A DNA stretch of 64,000 nt from Maccoyibacter sp900556645 (GCA_958349535.1 CATWDJ010000010.1:6636-70635), one strand, 5' to 3'; counted from the first letter of the stretch, positions 53,090 to 62,065 are shown. Numbers and translations: made by a program. Notes: generated by a model from the letters alone, not told the origin.

Positions 53090-54268
53090 ATGGATTTATA
53101 TGAGCAATATAAACATAATTTGCACTCTTTCACAATATTTTCGTTATTTTCTGGAAAATTGTTTATTGCAACAACACAAGTTTTGTTTTTTTCTTTTAAA
53201 GGTTATACTTTTGCACAAATAATGCTTGTTAGTAGTATCACAGAAATATTGCTTCTCATACTTGAAGTACCAAGTGGGGTTGCCGCAGATTTACTTGGAG
53301 ATAAGAAATGTATTTTGATAGGTATGAGTTTCATAATAGCATCAAATATCCAAGCGGTATTTTCTGTTAATTTTCTAAACGCGGTTACTTATGCAGTTTT
53401 ATGTGCATTGGGTGAAGCGATGATTTCGGGAGCTGATCAATCCTTTTTGTATAACACACTATCAGCTGTTGGAAAAAAAGAGGAATTTAAGGAACATATA
53501 AGGAAAATAAATTCAAAGAAAATGTATTTTGTTGCCTGTGTGACGATATTATCAGGATTATTGTACAAGGTAAATGAATACTTTCCGTTTTTGTTAACTA
53601 CCATATTTTATATAATGGCTTTAATTGCTGTATGTAATTTTAAAGAAATCAAAGATGAAAAGGCAAAAGTAGATAATATTACAATGCATTTTAAATTAGT
53701 AATGTTGTTTTTGAAAGAAAGTAAGAATGCAATATGGATATTTTTTCTTGGTGCATGTTATACGTATTTGTTCTTAAATCAAAATGTTTTGTTGCAACAG
53801 TATTTAATGGATGTTAATTTCCCTATAGAATTTTTGGGGATAGTATTTTTTGGATTCAATTTAGTTACAGCTTACTTTTCAAAAAGAGGGTCTGTTTTTG
53901 AAAAGTATTTGGGAAAATATACCAAATTAGTATTCACGGTGCTTTTGATTTTTTGTTTGGTAGGAGCTGGAGTTGTACGGAATTACTATGCACTAGTTTT
54001 ATTAGCAAGTTGCAGAATTAGTGTGGCGGTAATAAATCCCATGATGGATTCAGCTATTAACAAAGAAATAAAAAATAATAACACTAGAGCTACAATTTTA
54101 TCCTTTTACAATGCTTTTAGCTCGCTTCCAGATTCGTTGATAAGTCCTTTGTTAGGAAAATATATTGATTCTGCAGGCATATTTTCTGCATATATAATCT
54201 TTGGACTTAGCGGAATAATTCCATTGATTGCATGTTTTGTTTTAATAATGAAAAAAATAGATATTTAA
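53090..54268 (+). CDS. MFS transporter of the RiPP island
   Basis: A 392-residue major facilitator protein with about 12 hydrophobic segments. Motif A-like VPSGVAADLLGDKKCILIG lies between helices 2 and 3. ATG 53090 is preferred, with AAAGGTGG ten bases upstream; a longer frame begins in non-coding sequence. As the first gene before the precursor and maturase genes, it is the best candidate to export the finished peptide or give immunity. No ABC exporter or peptidase gene is present in the cluster. Confidence 0.85.
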   Translation: MDLYEQYKHNLHSFTIFSLFSGKLFIATTQVLFFSFKGYTFAQIMLVSSITEILLLILEVPSGVAADLLGDKKCILIGMSFIIASNIQAVFSVNFLNAVTYAVLCALGEAMISGADQSFLYNTLSAVGKKEEFKEHIRKINSKKMYFVACVTILSGLLYKVNEYFPFLLTTIFYIMALIAVCNFKEIKDEKAKVDNITMHFKLVMLFLKESKNAIWIFFLGACYTYLFLNQNVLLQQYLMDVNFPIEFLGIVFFGFNLVTAYFSKRGSVFEKYLGKYTKLVFTVLLIFCLVGAGVVRNYYALVLLASCRISVAVINPMMDSAINKEIKNNNTRATILSFYNAFSSLPDSLISPLLGKYIDSAGIFSAYIIFGLSGIIPLIACFVLIMKKIDI

Positions 54269-54351
54269 TAATAGGAAACTAAGAAATTGATTTGGCTAGT
54301 ATATACACGTTGTGTGTGTCAGATATAAATGATGCGGAATGGGAGATAATC

Positions 54352-54480
54352 ATGGAAACTAAAATTAACATTAATGAAAAAGAATCAAAAGAATTAAGTA
54401 TGGAAAACATTGAATTAGAGCTTGAAGAGCAAATCGAAGAAATTGCACTTGTTAATTGCATGAAATGCGATGTTAATTAA
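54352..54480 (+). CDS. putative RiPP precursor peptide
   Basis: A 42-residue peptide with an acidic leader (METKININEKESKELSMENI, then ELELEEQIEEI) and a short tail ALVNCMKCDVN, which would be the core. GGGAG lies about 6 bases before ATG 54352. The tail has two Cys and two Asn, with N-C-x-x-C-x-x-N spacing that gives near symmetry. Such residues are common targets of SPASM enzymes that make thioether or C-C links. It stands directly upstream of the modifying genes and is followed by a stem-loop that could raise its expression above theirs. The role is inferred from position and form, with no family match. Confidence 0.75.
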   Translation: METKININEKESKELSMENIELELEEQIEEIALVNCMKCDVN

Positions 54481-54628
54481 ATTATTCTAAAGTTTAAAAG
54501 AATATAGTGTAATTGTTTGTTGAATGGGTTTTAAATTGTAAATGATGACTAAGATAAAAGCATTATGAGTTTCTGATTATATATAGCGTGTATTTTACTA
54601 TATTTTAAGATTTAAATTTTACAGGTCA

Positions 54629-54671
54629 AATAGAAATTTCAAATACTGATTTATAATTTGGGGTTTCTATT
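54629..54671 (+). other. stem-loop between precursor and maturase genes
   Basis: AATAGAAA at 54629-54636 pairs with TTTCTATT at 54664-54671, and an inner AAAT/ATTT pair adds to it. It may stop some transcripts or protect the precursor mRNA, giving more precursor than enzyme. The 250-base gap around it holds no other gene that I can support. Confidence 0.5.
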
Positions 54672-54730
54672 GAATACATATATGTATTATTTGTACCTAA
54701 ATCATTTTTGTGAGTATGGATGGGAATTTT

Positions 54731-55312
54731 ATGAATAGAATAAAAAAACGTATAGGATTAGATATACAAAATATACATATGAATTTAACTACGATATGTA
54801 TTAATGTGGCATGTCTGAAAGAAAGTGAATATAACAATAATATATATAGTGAACAAATTTTAATATTAGATAAATCGTTTGAAATTGAATTTGAGGGTAA
54901 TCGCCAAGAACAAAATCATTATTATGCTCGTGTAGAAATCTATGAGGATGGTAGATTAGCAACTATAAATCATTTTTATTTTGATTTTCCAGGATTGGTT
55001 GAGGGGATAAAAGTTAGAAATGTAGGGGCATTGGAATTGATAGATAGGAACACTAGGTTAAACATCAATTTGAAGGCTATAAGAAATCCTTTACTTGCTT
55101 GGAGAGATGAAAAAGAAAATGAAATTAGTATATATAACGCAGAGGGTAATATTTGTTTTTTGAAATCGCAGTTAGCAATTGTGTGGAAATTAAGTACTGG
55201 TCAAAGAACAATTGAGGAAATTTCTGATGTGATGTCTTTAGACTTAATATATATATTCAAATTGATTAAAATATTACAAGATAAAGGGTTTATTTATCTT
55301 TTTAAGAATTGA
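54731..55312 (+). CDS. PqqD-like recognition protein with N-terminal extra domain (RRE 1)
   Basis: The 193 residues from ATG 54731 (GGATGGGA just upstream) form two parts. Residues 1 to about 120 are strand-rich and unrecognised, with YYARVEIYEDGRLATINHFY. The last 70 residues have the PqqD-like fold pattern: NAEGNICFLKSQLAIVWKLS, TGQRTIEEISDVMSL, then a final helix with KIL and KGFIYLF. PqqD-like domains bind RiPP leader peptides and present them to radical SAM enzymes. It lies 17 bases before the first such enzyme. Confidence 0.72.
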   Translation: MNRIKKRIGLDIQNIHMNLTTICINVACLKESEYNNNIYSEQILILDKSFEIEFEGNRQEQNHYYARVEIYEDGRLATINHFYFDFPGLVEGIKVRNVGALELIDRNTRLNINLKAIRNPLLAWRDEKENEISIYNAEGNICFLKSQLAIVWKLSTGQRTIEEISDVMSLDLIYIFKLIKILQDKGFIYLFKN

Positions 55313-55329
55313 GAGAGGTATAAATTAAA

Positions 55330-56322
55330 ATGAAGGCACCTATTTTTCCGTATATTGTTGGATGGAGTATAACAAATAAATGTAATCTTAAATGTGTGCA
55401 TTGCAATATGGCAAGTGGACAACCTTGGAAAGATGAGTTGGATTTTAATGAATGTTGTATGGTCATAGATCAATTATCCGAAGGAAATGTAAAAACAATA
55501 TTGTTTACTGGTGGTGAACCACTTATTCGTGAAGATTTTTTTGATATATGTGACTATGCTTTAAATAAAAAAATTGAACTTGGAGTGACAACAAATTCAA
55601 CATTGGTAACAGATTCTATTATAAGAGAAGAGATGTGGAAATTTAAGACAATTCGAATAAGTATAGATAGTATAATACCAGAACGGCATAATGATTTTAG
55701 AGGTGGTAAAGGTATTTTTGAACATGCTATTAAAATTATTAAAGAGATGGTTTTTTTAGGATATTATGTGAGTGTTTCTACATGTATTTCAAGGAGAAAT
55801 ATTAATGAATTAGAAAGTATGGCGGAATATTTTTCAAATCTTGGCGTTTCACACTGGTGCTTACCATTGTTATCGCCAGATGGTCGAGGGAAAAAAATCG
55901 AAAAAGATGTTCTTCATGGCGAAGAAATAGTTGACTTTATAAAACGAATCAAATTAGTAAGTCAAAAATATCCACAGATGAAAATAGGAATAGATCTTCC
56001 ATATGCTGCAATAATCGATAATGATAAGAAAAAATATCAAAGTAAAGTTTGTGTTGCAGCAATTACAGAATTAACAATATTTGCAAATGGGGATGTATCA
56101 CCATGTTTTGCTATGGTTACTTCTGCGGGGAATGTTAGAGAAGCTAAAATCAGTAATATTTGGAATGATAGTAAAATGTTTAATGAGTTTAGAGATAAGT
56201 CTTTAATACACGGGAAATGTCATAATTGTGGATACCGCGATGCATGTGGTGGAGGATGTAGAGCAAATGCATTTATAAAAAATGGAGATTATTTGGGAGA
56301 TGATAATGTATGTTGGTTATAG
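55330..56322 (+). CDS. radical SAM/SPASM peptide maturase 1
   Basis: The 330 residues contain the radical SAM cluster motif CNLKCVHC (Cys18, 22, 25), the SAM-binding FTGGEPL, and a TIM-barrel body. The C-terminal SPASM domain has KVCVAAI, GDVSPC, and CHNCGYRDACGGGC with a final Cys in NVCW for auxiliary iron-sulfur clusters. It would abstract a hydrogen from the precursor core to form a cross-link. The stop overlaps the start of the small PqqD-like gene by 13 bases. Confidence 0.93.
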   Translation: MKAPIFPYIVGWSITNKCNLKCVHCNMASGQPWKDELDFNECCMVIDQLSEGNVKTILFTGGEPLIREDFFDICDYALNKKIELGVTTNSTLVTDSIIREEMWKFKTIRISIDSIIPERHNDFRGGKGIFEHAIKIIKEMVFLGYYVSVSTCISRRNINELESMAEYFSNLGVSHWCLPLLSPDGRGKKIEKDVLHGEEIVDFIKRIKLVSQKYPQMKIGIDLPYAAIIDNDKKKYQSKVCVAAITELTIFANGDVSPCFAMVTSAGNVREAKISNIWNDSKMFNEFRDKSLIHGKCHNCGYRDACGGGCRANAFIKNGDYLGDDNVCWL

Positions 56323-56543
56323 TTGAGTTTAATTATCGCCTATTTAGGTTTCGAGAAGAAGATGAAAATAGAATATTAATATATAATCTTAGAAAGGGTT
56401 CAATATATTTTTTGACTGGGGAAATGAAAGAGTTAATTTGTAAATTTAAGAATAATAAAAGAGTTTTAGTAAATCAAGAAGATAAACGAATGGATTATCT
56501 TTTGAAACAAAAAATTATATTGGCAGGTGAGAATGTTGGATAA
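56310..56543 (+). CDS. stand-alone PqqD-like recognition protein (RRE 2)
   Basis: The 77 residues have the winged-helix layout of PqqD and other RiPP recognition elements: strands LVIVEFNYRLFRFREE and NRILIYNLRKGSIYFLTG, then helices MKELICKFKN and RMDYLLKQKIILAG. It overlaps both neighbours (13 bases with maturase 1, 11 bases with maturase 2), so it is translated with them. Confidence 0.75.
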   Translation: MLVIVEFNYRLFRFREEDENRILIYNLRKGSIYFLTGEMKELICKFKNNKRVLVNQEDKRMDYLLKQKIILAGENVG

Positions 56544-57549
56544 AGATTTACAAAAATATATGAATACAGCAACTATAGATATCACAACAAATTGTAATTT
56601 AAGATGTAAGCATTGTAGAGTAGAAGAAGTTCAATATAATATGAGTTTAGAGGAAATAGAAATTATATGCAAAAAACTTAGAACATACAGTACATCTATG
56701 CTTTTTATAAGTGGAGGAGAACCGCTTATTAGAAAAGATATTGTTGATGTAATTAAAAGTGTTAAACAATATATTCCGTTAATTACTATTAATACAAATG
56801 CCACTCTGCTTACAGAGGAACTCTTACTTCAATTAATTGATGCGGGTGTTAATTATATTCAAGTTAGCTTAGATGGTCTTGAAAAAGATCATGATGCTAT
56901 TAGAGGAAAGGGAACATTTCAGAAAGTATTAAATAATTTATATTTGATATCAAAATATAAAAATAAAGTATTATTACAAATAAGTTGTGTTGTATCAAAG
57001 ATGAATATTGATGCCATGGATGATTTTGTTGCATTTCTTTTAGATGAATGCAAGCTACCTATTCAGATTATTGGTTTTAAAAGATACTTGCCTAAAAATG
57101 TAATGGCAGGTAAGTATAATTTAGGAAAAGACGGTTTTAAAAAATTAAATGATAGTGTGCAGAGATTAAGCCAAAAATATAAGGGAGTCTCTAATATTGT
57201 GATAGATTCACCTATTAAGAATATATATAATGAAATTCAGGTTAAAAATATTATGAATAAATATAAATTGAAATGTGCAGGATGTTCTGCTGCTATAGGT
57301 GGTCTGGCGATACGTTCAGATGGTAGCGTATCACCGTGCTCATTGTTAGACATAAGAGTAGGCAATATCATTACGGAGTCTTTAGAATCAATATATTATT
57401 CCGAAGCTATTCAAGATTTAATAAACAGGAAACTGACAGGAAAATGTGGAAATTGTGAACATAAGTCGATTTGTGGAGGATGTAGAGCAGCAGCTTTCTT
57501 AAATAATGGAAATTATCTTTCGGAGGATCCGGAATGCTATATAATTTAA
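56533..57549 (+). CDS. radical SAM/SPASM peptide maturase 2
   Basis: The 338 residues carry CNLRCKHC (Cys21, 25, 28 from this start) and FISGGEPL. The SPASM end is CAGCSAA, GSVSPCSL, CGNCEHKSICGGC and a last Cys in DPECYI. ATG 56533 is chosen; GTG 56527 and TTG 56536 are also possible because the AGGTGAG ribosome site lies very near. It overlaps maturase 3 by 16 bases. It is similar in length and layout to maturases 1 and 3, so the three may come from duplication, yet the cluster-flanking residues differ. Confidence 0.93.
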   Translation: MLDKDLQKYMNTATIDITTNCNLRCKHCRVEEVQYNMSLEEIEIICKKLRTYSTSMLFISGGEPLIRKDIVDVIKSVKQYIPLITINTNATLLTEELLLQLIDAGVNYIQVSLDGLEKDHDAIRGKGTFQKVLNNLYLISKYKNKVLLQISCVVSKMNIDAMDDFVAFLLDECKLPIQIIGFKRYLPKNVMAGKYNLGKDGFKKLNDSVQRLSQKYKGVSNIVIDSPIKNIYNEIQVKNIMNKYKLKCAGCSAAIGGLAIRSDGSVSPCSLLDIRVGNIITESLESIYYSEAIQDLINRKLTGKCGNCEHKSICGGCRAAAFLNNGNYLSEDPECYII

Positions 57550-58490
57550 ATTTAAAAACGCCAATTACTGCAGTTTGGGAAATAACAGAGGAATGTAATT
57601 TTAAATGTCCTCATTGTAGAGCTGCGTATGCATTAAAAAGTGATGATATAAATATTGAAAATAGTATTATGAATGAATTGATTAAAAATCATATTCTTTC
57701 GGTGAATATTTCTGGTGGAGAGCCATTGTTAAACAGGCGAATTAATAAAATAGTCGAAAAATTAGTATCAAATGGAATAGATACAGGGATTTCTTCAAAT
57801 GGATGGTATTTTAAAGAAAAAGGGAAAGAGTTAATTGAAAAAGGTCTTTCTTTTATTCAAGTTTCTATAGATGGAACACCAGATGTTCATGATAAATTCA
57901 GAGGGGTGAACGGAGCGTATAATAGAGCCATAGAGGCACTTCAATTTGCAAAAGAAAGTGAAATAAGAACGCAAATGAATGTGACAATTACGTCCGAAAA
58001 TATAGATTCTTTAGACTATAATATTAAAGTTGCTAAAGAATTGGGTATTGATCGTATTTTTTTCAGACGAGTTCTACCAACTGGAAGAGGAGAAACAAAT
58101 CGTTATGTTTTACCCAAAAAAGAAAAATATATTGAAACCATAAAACATCTTTCATCTATAAATATTGATGGCTTGGATATTGCAATTGATGACCCTATAA
58201 TAGGGGTTTTAAAAAATCAAAGTATTAATATTATTGGATGTACTGCTGGAATAAAAAGTGTAGGAATAGCAAGTGATGGAAGTGTATATCCATGTATTTT
58301 TTTTAGAGAGTGTATAGGAAATTTAAATACAACTAGTTTAAAAGAAATATGGGATTCTAGCGATGTACTAAAGAAAATGCGTAGCAGAGATATTGGCGAA
58401 TGTGGTTTGTGTAAATATAAATATAGTTGTGGAGGATGTAGGGCATACTCAGGATTTGAGAAGATAGATGAAATGTGCCCAATACAATAA
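57534..58490 (+). CDS. radical SAM/SPASM peptide maturase 3
   Basis: The 318 residues contain CNFKCPHC (Cys21, 25, 28) and NISGGEPLL. The SPASM end has IGCTAGI, GSVYPC, CGLCKYKYSCGGC and a final Cys in EMCPIQ. CGGAGG lies 7 bases before the ATG, inside maturase 2. It overlaps the following PqqD-like gene by 16 bases. Confidence 0.93.
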   Translation: MLYNLNLKTPITAVWEITEECNFKCPHCRAAYALKSDDINIENSIMNELIKNHILSVNISGGEPLLNRRINKIVEKLVSNGIDTGISSNGWYFKEKGKELIEKGLSFIQVSIDGTPDVHDKFRGVNGAYNRAIEALQFAKESEIRTQMNVTITSENIDSLDYNIKVAKELGIDRIFFRRVLPTGRGETNRYVLPKKEKYIETIKHLSSINIDGLDIAIDDPIIGVLKNQSINIIGCTAGIKSVGIASDGSVYPCIFFRECIGNLNTTSLKEIWDSSDVLKKMRSRDIGECGLCKYKYSCGGCRAYSGFEKIDEMCPIQ

Positions 58491-59260
58491 GTATGTCTAT
58501 TTTTCCTAAACATGTAACATTTGGTGACAATGTAATAATTCATTTTAAAATTGAAAATAGTAAAAAAGTAATTCAACTTGATTATAAGATTGACTTGTTT
58601 AATCCTATGGGAAAGAAAAAAAGAATAATTGAAAAATCGATAATTTCTTCAGATATTATTGAGTGTTACTACAATTATACTGTTAAAGAGAATAATTTCA
58701 ATATCCCAGGTCGCTATTTTTTAAGGACGACAATGTATATAAATGGGAGAAAGAGTAATTCACTTTCTGCAGAAAAGGATTATTTTTGGATTGATAGGAT
58801 AAAAGTTGATTTATCAGAACAACAGAATCTTGTAGATATTGTTTTATTAAATGAAAGTGATTGTTCCACAAATTTTTCGATATTAAATGAAGAAGGTTTA
58901 AAGGAAGTAGAAGGTTTTTTAGATGGAAAAGAACGAAGAAAGTATGTTCTAAAGAGAAGGAGATATTTTATAAAATATGCAAATGATTATATTACACGAA
59001 TAGTTAATTCTAATGAAATGATTTATCATCGCAATAATACGTTGCGTTGGAAAATTGAAGGAGAAGGAATTGCTTTTTTTATAGAGGAATGTAATGAGAT
59101 ACTTAAATTGAATCGTGAAGAAACAGTGGTTTGGTTAAATATAAATGGATATAATACGATCAGTGAAATAAAAGAATTGGTTCCGACTAGTATAGATATT
59201 AATAAAATAATCTGCAAATTGGTAAAGATGAAACTAATAACAAAAGATTTTTTATATTAA
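58475..59260 (+). CDS. PqqD-like recognition protein with N-terminal beta domain (RRE 3)
   Basis: The 261 residues fall in two parts. Residues 1 to about 185 look beta-sandwich-like (FPKHVTFGDNVIIHFKIEN, PGRYFLRTTMYINGRKS). The last 75 residues follow the PqqD pattern (GIAFFIEECNEILKLNREET, NTISEIKELVPTS, then a final helix ending KLITKDF). The C-terminal layout matches the 54731 protein, while the N-terminal domain is longer. The start could also be ATG 58493. It is the last gene before the insertion element. Confidence 0.7.
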   Translation: MPNTISMSIFPKHVTFGDNVIIHFKIENSKKVIQLDYKIDLFNPMGKKKRIIEKSIISSDIIECYYNYTVKENNFNIPGRYFLRTTMYINGRKSNSLSAEKDYFWIDRIKVDLSEQQNLVDIVLLNESDCSTNFSILNEEGLKEVEGFLDGKERRKYVLKRRRYFIKYANDYITRIVNSNEMIYHRNNTLRWKIEGEGIAFFIEECNEILKLNREETVVWLNINGYNTISEIKELVPTSIDINKIICKLVKMKLITKDFLY

Positions 59261-59423
59261 AGTGTTTTGAGTATAAAATGAAAGTAATTTTTTGTAACAA
59301 TGTAGAAGAAAAATATGTTATCTGAATTTTATAGTTAATTTTTCATATATTTTGGATGCAGAAAGTAATAGGTTATATAGGTTATGTTCCAAGCAAGTAT
59401 AGCACATGTAATGGTATAGTTAA
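59261..59423. other. AT-rich gap left of the insertion element
   Basis: No gene found. A tandem pair of ATAGGTTAT lies at about 59369-59387. A 15-codon frame from 59278 has no RBS. Confidence 0.4.
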
Positions 59424-59479
59424 TTTGTAACACTCCTACCCAATGAGTTATAATATTCATTAGGAAAAGGAGCAATACA

Positions 59480-59722
59480 ATGACACAATTTACAGATGCA
59501 ACACGCAAAAAAATTGTAAAGCAGCATATCCAAGAAGGAAGGACTCTCGCTAATCTTGCTGCTGAATATGGCGTATCCAAAGCCTCAATTTCAAACTGGG
59601 TACGTGCATACCGCGAAGAATGCCAAACAGATGATGAAGCCAAATCTCAGTTGGAGCTTATGGAAGAAGTCCGGAAGCTCCGTCAGCAAAATGCTGAACT
59701 TGAAAAGGAAAATGACTTCTAA
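59480..59722 (+). CDS. IS3 OrfA, probably truncated by a 1-base deletion
   Basis: The 80 residues have a helix-turn-helix (TRKKIVKQHIQEGRTLANLA, YGVSKASISNWVRAY) and a leucine-zipper-like end (LMEEVRKLRQQNAELEKEND). The usual OrfA ending LRKAAAFFAKEID is found in the next frame just after the stop. A single lost base near 59718 therefore appears to have shortened it by about 12 residues. AAAAGGAG precedes the ATG. Confidence 0.8.
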   Translation: MTQFTDATRKKIVKQHIQEGRTLANLAAEYGVSKASISNWVRAYREECQTDDEAKSQLELMEEVRKLRQQNAELEKENDF

Positions 59723-60622
59723 GAAAAGCAGCGGCATTCTTTGCGAAGGAAATCGATTAGAGGCATATCGATTTATTGACGAAAATAAGGAAACGTATGG
59801 CTTGCGTTATCTACTGAAGCATTTCGGGATTCATCCAAATGCTTATTACAATTACCTGAAAGATGCAAAAGCGAATTATCAGCAGAAAAAGCAAGAAGCC
59901 TGCGATACAATTCGTGAAATCTACCATGAGTGTGAGGGTCGAATTGGACATCGCTTTATGAAAACTTTTCTGCAAGAAAGAATATTCATCTTTCCAAGAC
60001 TACGATTCATAAGTATATGAATCAGGAAATGCATCTTTATTGCGTCTGCCGTCGCAAGAAGCCCAGTTATAAAAAGGGGCATATGCATAAGTTGTTTCCG
60101 AACCTTCTTAAACAGAAATTCGTCGAAAATGAGCCAAACCGTATCTGGTGTACAGACTTTACATACATTTATTTAACAAAGGGTACCGTTCGTTATAATT
60201 GCACGATTATTGACCTCTATGATAGAAGTGTTGTTGCAAGTGAAAACGGAAAATACATCACATCAAATCTTGCTATTCGTACGCTTGATAAGGCAATTCA
60301 TGCACAACATTGTGATACCACGAATCTGATTCTTCATTCAGATCAAGGTGTCCAGTTCGCCGCCATTGATTTTATAAACTTCTGTTCTTTGTGGGGCATT
60401 ACGCAAAGCATGAGCCGTGCTGGTACCCCGTATGATAATGCTCCTATGGAGCGATATTACAATACGTTAAAAGCTGAAGAAATCTATCAGCACTGTTATG
60501 AAACCGTCGAGGATCTTGACCGGGCAATTTATAACTTCGCTTATATCTGGTACAACCAGATTCGTCCGCATTCATACAACGGATATCTGACGCCACATGA
60601 GATGCGATTTGGAGTAGAATAA
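59712..60622 (+). pseudogene. IS3 OrfB transposase, frameshifted
   Basis: The DDE transposase is split in two frames. The first part runs to about 59980 (EAYRFIDENKETYGLRYLLK ... GHRFMKTFLQE). The second runs from about 59980 (IHKYMNQEMHLYCVCRRKKP, NRIWCTDFTYI, LILHSDQGVQF, SRAGTPYDNAPMERYYNTLK), with the catalytic Asp, Asp and Glu present. One missing A in the run at 59977-59979 would restore the frame. Confidence 0.85.
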
Positions 60623-60756
60623 TTAGGTGGTGGTGTTACAAAAAGGCTTGACCAGTACAACATCTGTAATGCCATAATTTATTTACTAAATCAATTATTT
60701 TGTTAGTATGATGAAACTTTAGTCAGAGATTAATATATTTTTGCGAGGTGGAAAAG

Positions 60757-61170
60757 GTGGTTCCTTTTGGTATTCTGGTTAATGTTGATAATATATTTGA
60801 TTTTAAGGATTATGAAAGAATATGTCATCTACTCTCTCGGAAAGGGATGAGTATAGTGGTATTAAATATTTCTTCAAATGAACATTTAAATAAGTTAAAA
60901 AGAATAATTGAGATTCATAATAACAATAAAGTAACCACAGATTTGTTGCTTAATAATATTAAAATTGAAGAGTGTGATATAGAGTTTGGAATGATTGATG
61001 CTATCTTTGAAAATAACATAGGTGAAAGTCATTCCATAAGAAAAATTTGCAAATATTATGGAGTGTCTTTAAAGAAATATGAAACACTTATTTCGTATCA
61101 AAAAAAAGATATATTAGGGACATTAAACGGAAATGTTCTCTATTATAAGGGGAAGGCTTATGCATTGTAA
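60757..61170 (+). CDS. uncharacterised protein preceding the PP-loop gene
   Basis: I do not recognise this 137-residue protein. GTG 60757 is favoured over GTG 60748 because GAGG at 60745-60748 is correctly spaced. It begins VPFGILVNVDNIFDFKDYER, with an alternating strand-helix pattern, and ends in a strand-turn LGTLNGNVLYYKGKAYAL. It overlaps the PP-loop gene by 11 bases, so it probably works with it. It is as AT-rich as the rest of the island. Confidence 0.7.
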   Translation: MVPFGILVNVDNIFDFKDYERICHLLSRKGMSIVVLNISSNEHLNKLKRIIEIHNNNKVTTDLLLNNIKIEECDIEFGMIDAIFENNIGESHSIRKICKYYGVSLKKYETLISYQKKDILGTLNGNVLYYKGKAYAL

Positions 61171-62056
61171 ATTATGTCTTAATAATGATAATATTGAAGG
61201 AATTACATTTTCACATGGAATTTGTTCTGTATGTCAGGAGTATAAGAGAATAAAAGCATACGTAGAGAATTATTCTGCATTAGAAAAAGTATGGAAAAAA
61301 AAGCTATATGAGATAAGGGGAACGAAAACTTTTGATGCTGTTATAGGGTTATCTGGGGGAAAAGACAGTACGTATGTTTTGTATGAATTAAAACGTAAAT
61401 ATAATCTTAATGTATGCTGTGTTACTTTTGATAATGGATATTTATCAGATACGGCAAAAGAAAATATTGATAAAACTGTGAAGAAATTGGATATTTATCA
61501 TGAATATGTTGTGTTTGATAAAAAACTGCTCAAAACAGTATATGATATATCGCAAAGTATTTATGGAAACCAGTGTATGGGTTGTACTTTTTTGATGTAT
61601 GTGGGACTTAATGAATTTGCCATAGAACATGATGTTGCCTTAATGCTCAATGGAAGATCTTCATATCAGATATACTCAAAATTGGGAATGATTAAAAATG
61701 AACCTTTTGATAAAATATATCGATATAACTCTGAGATTGGACATATGATAGATTTATACTATCCTAATTTCTCAAAGATTTCTTCTGTTCCATATTATTC
61801 ATATTTTATGTTTCATGAATATGATGAGGATACAATTATTTCTTTATTAGAAAATGAGTTAGGATGGGCTTCTGAATATAGAGGAAACCATAGGGAGGAG
61901 CATTTCGACTGTATAAATCATAAAAAGGCTTATGAACTTTTTTACAAGCAAAATAAATATGAACAAAATTTATTAGAGATAAGTCATATGATACGTGTAA
62001 ATAAAATGAATATTGACGAGGCAAAAAAATATTTAAGAGAAAGTAATTGTTTTTAA
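61160..62056 (+). CDS. PP-loop ATPase, N-acetyl sugar amidotransferase-like
   Basis: The 298 residues from ATG 61160 (AAGGGGAAGG upstream) begin with a zinc-ribbon CKLC...CSVC (about 3-25), then the adenylating PP-loop SGGKDST. NGNQCMGC-type cysteines follow in the middle (IYGNQCMGCTFL), and the C-terminus is helical. This layout matches WbpG/WbuX amidotransferases and resembles tRNA-thiolating enzymes. The family adenylates a carbonyl and transfers nitrogen or sulfur. In a RiPP island it might amidate or thiolate a peptide, but a sugar substrate cannot be ruled out. Confidence 0.78.
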   Translation: MHCKLCLNNDNIEGITFSHGICSVCQEYKRIKAYVENYSALEKVWKKKLYEIRGTKTFDAVIGLSGGKDSTYVLYELKRKYNLNVCCVTFDNGYLSDTAKENIDKTVKKLDIYHEYVVFDKKLLKTVYDISQSIYGNQCMGCTFLMYVGLNEFAIEHDVALMLNGRSSYQIYSKLGMIKNEPFDKIYRYNSEIGHMIDLYYPNFSKISSVPYYSYFMFHEYDEDTIISLLENELGWASEYRGNHREEHFDCINHKKAYELFYKQNKYEQNLLEISHMIRVNKMNIDEAKKYLRESNCF

Positions 62057-62065
62057 GGGGAAAGT

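Larger units (their letters stand above)
59424..60642 (+). mobile_element. IS3-family insertion sequence, defective
   Basis: The ends are imperfect inverted repeats: left TTTGTAACACTCCTACCCA (59424-59442) and right TAGGTGGTGGTGTTACAAA (60624-60642), sharing TTTGTAACAC and further matches. About 1.2 kb between them encodes OrfA and OrfB in the IS3 arrangement, with OrfB in the -1 frame. No clear target duplication is visible. Both reading frames appear damaged. Base composition is less AT-rich than the flanking cluster. Confidence 0.88.

Noticed and set aside
59278..59325. 15-codon frame just before the IS element as a gene remnant
   Set aside because: No ribosome site, very short, and no continuation after the IS.
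59420..60646. Target-site duplication of the IS3 element
   Set aside because: No matching 3-4 base direct repeat next to the inverted ends could be seen.
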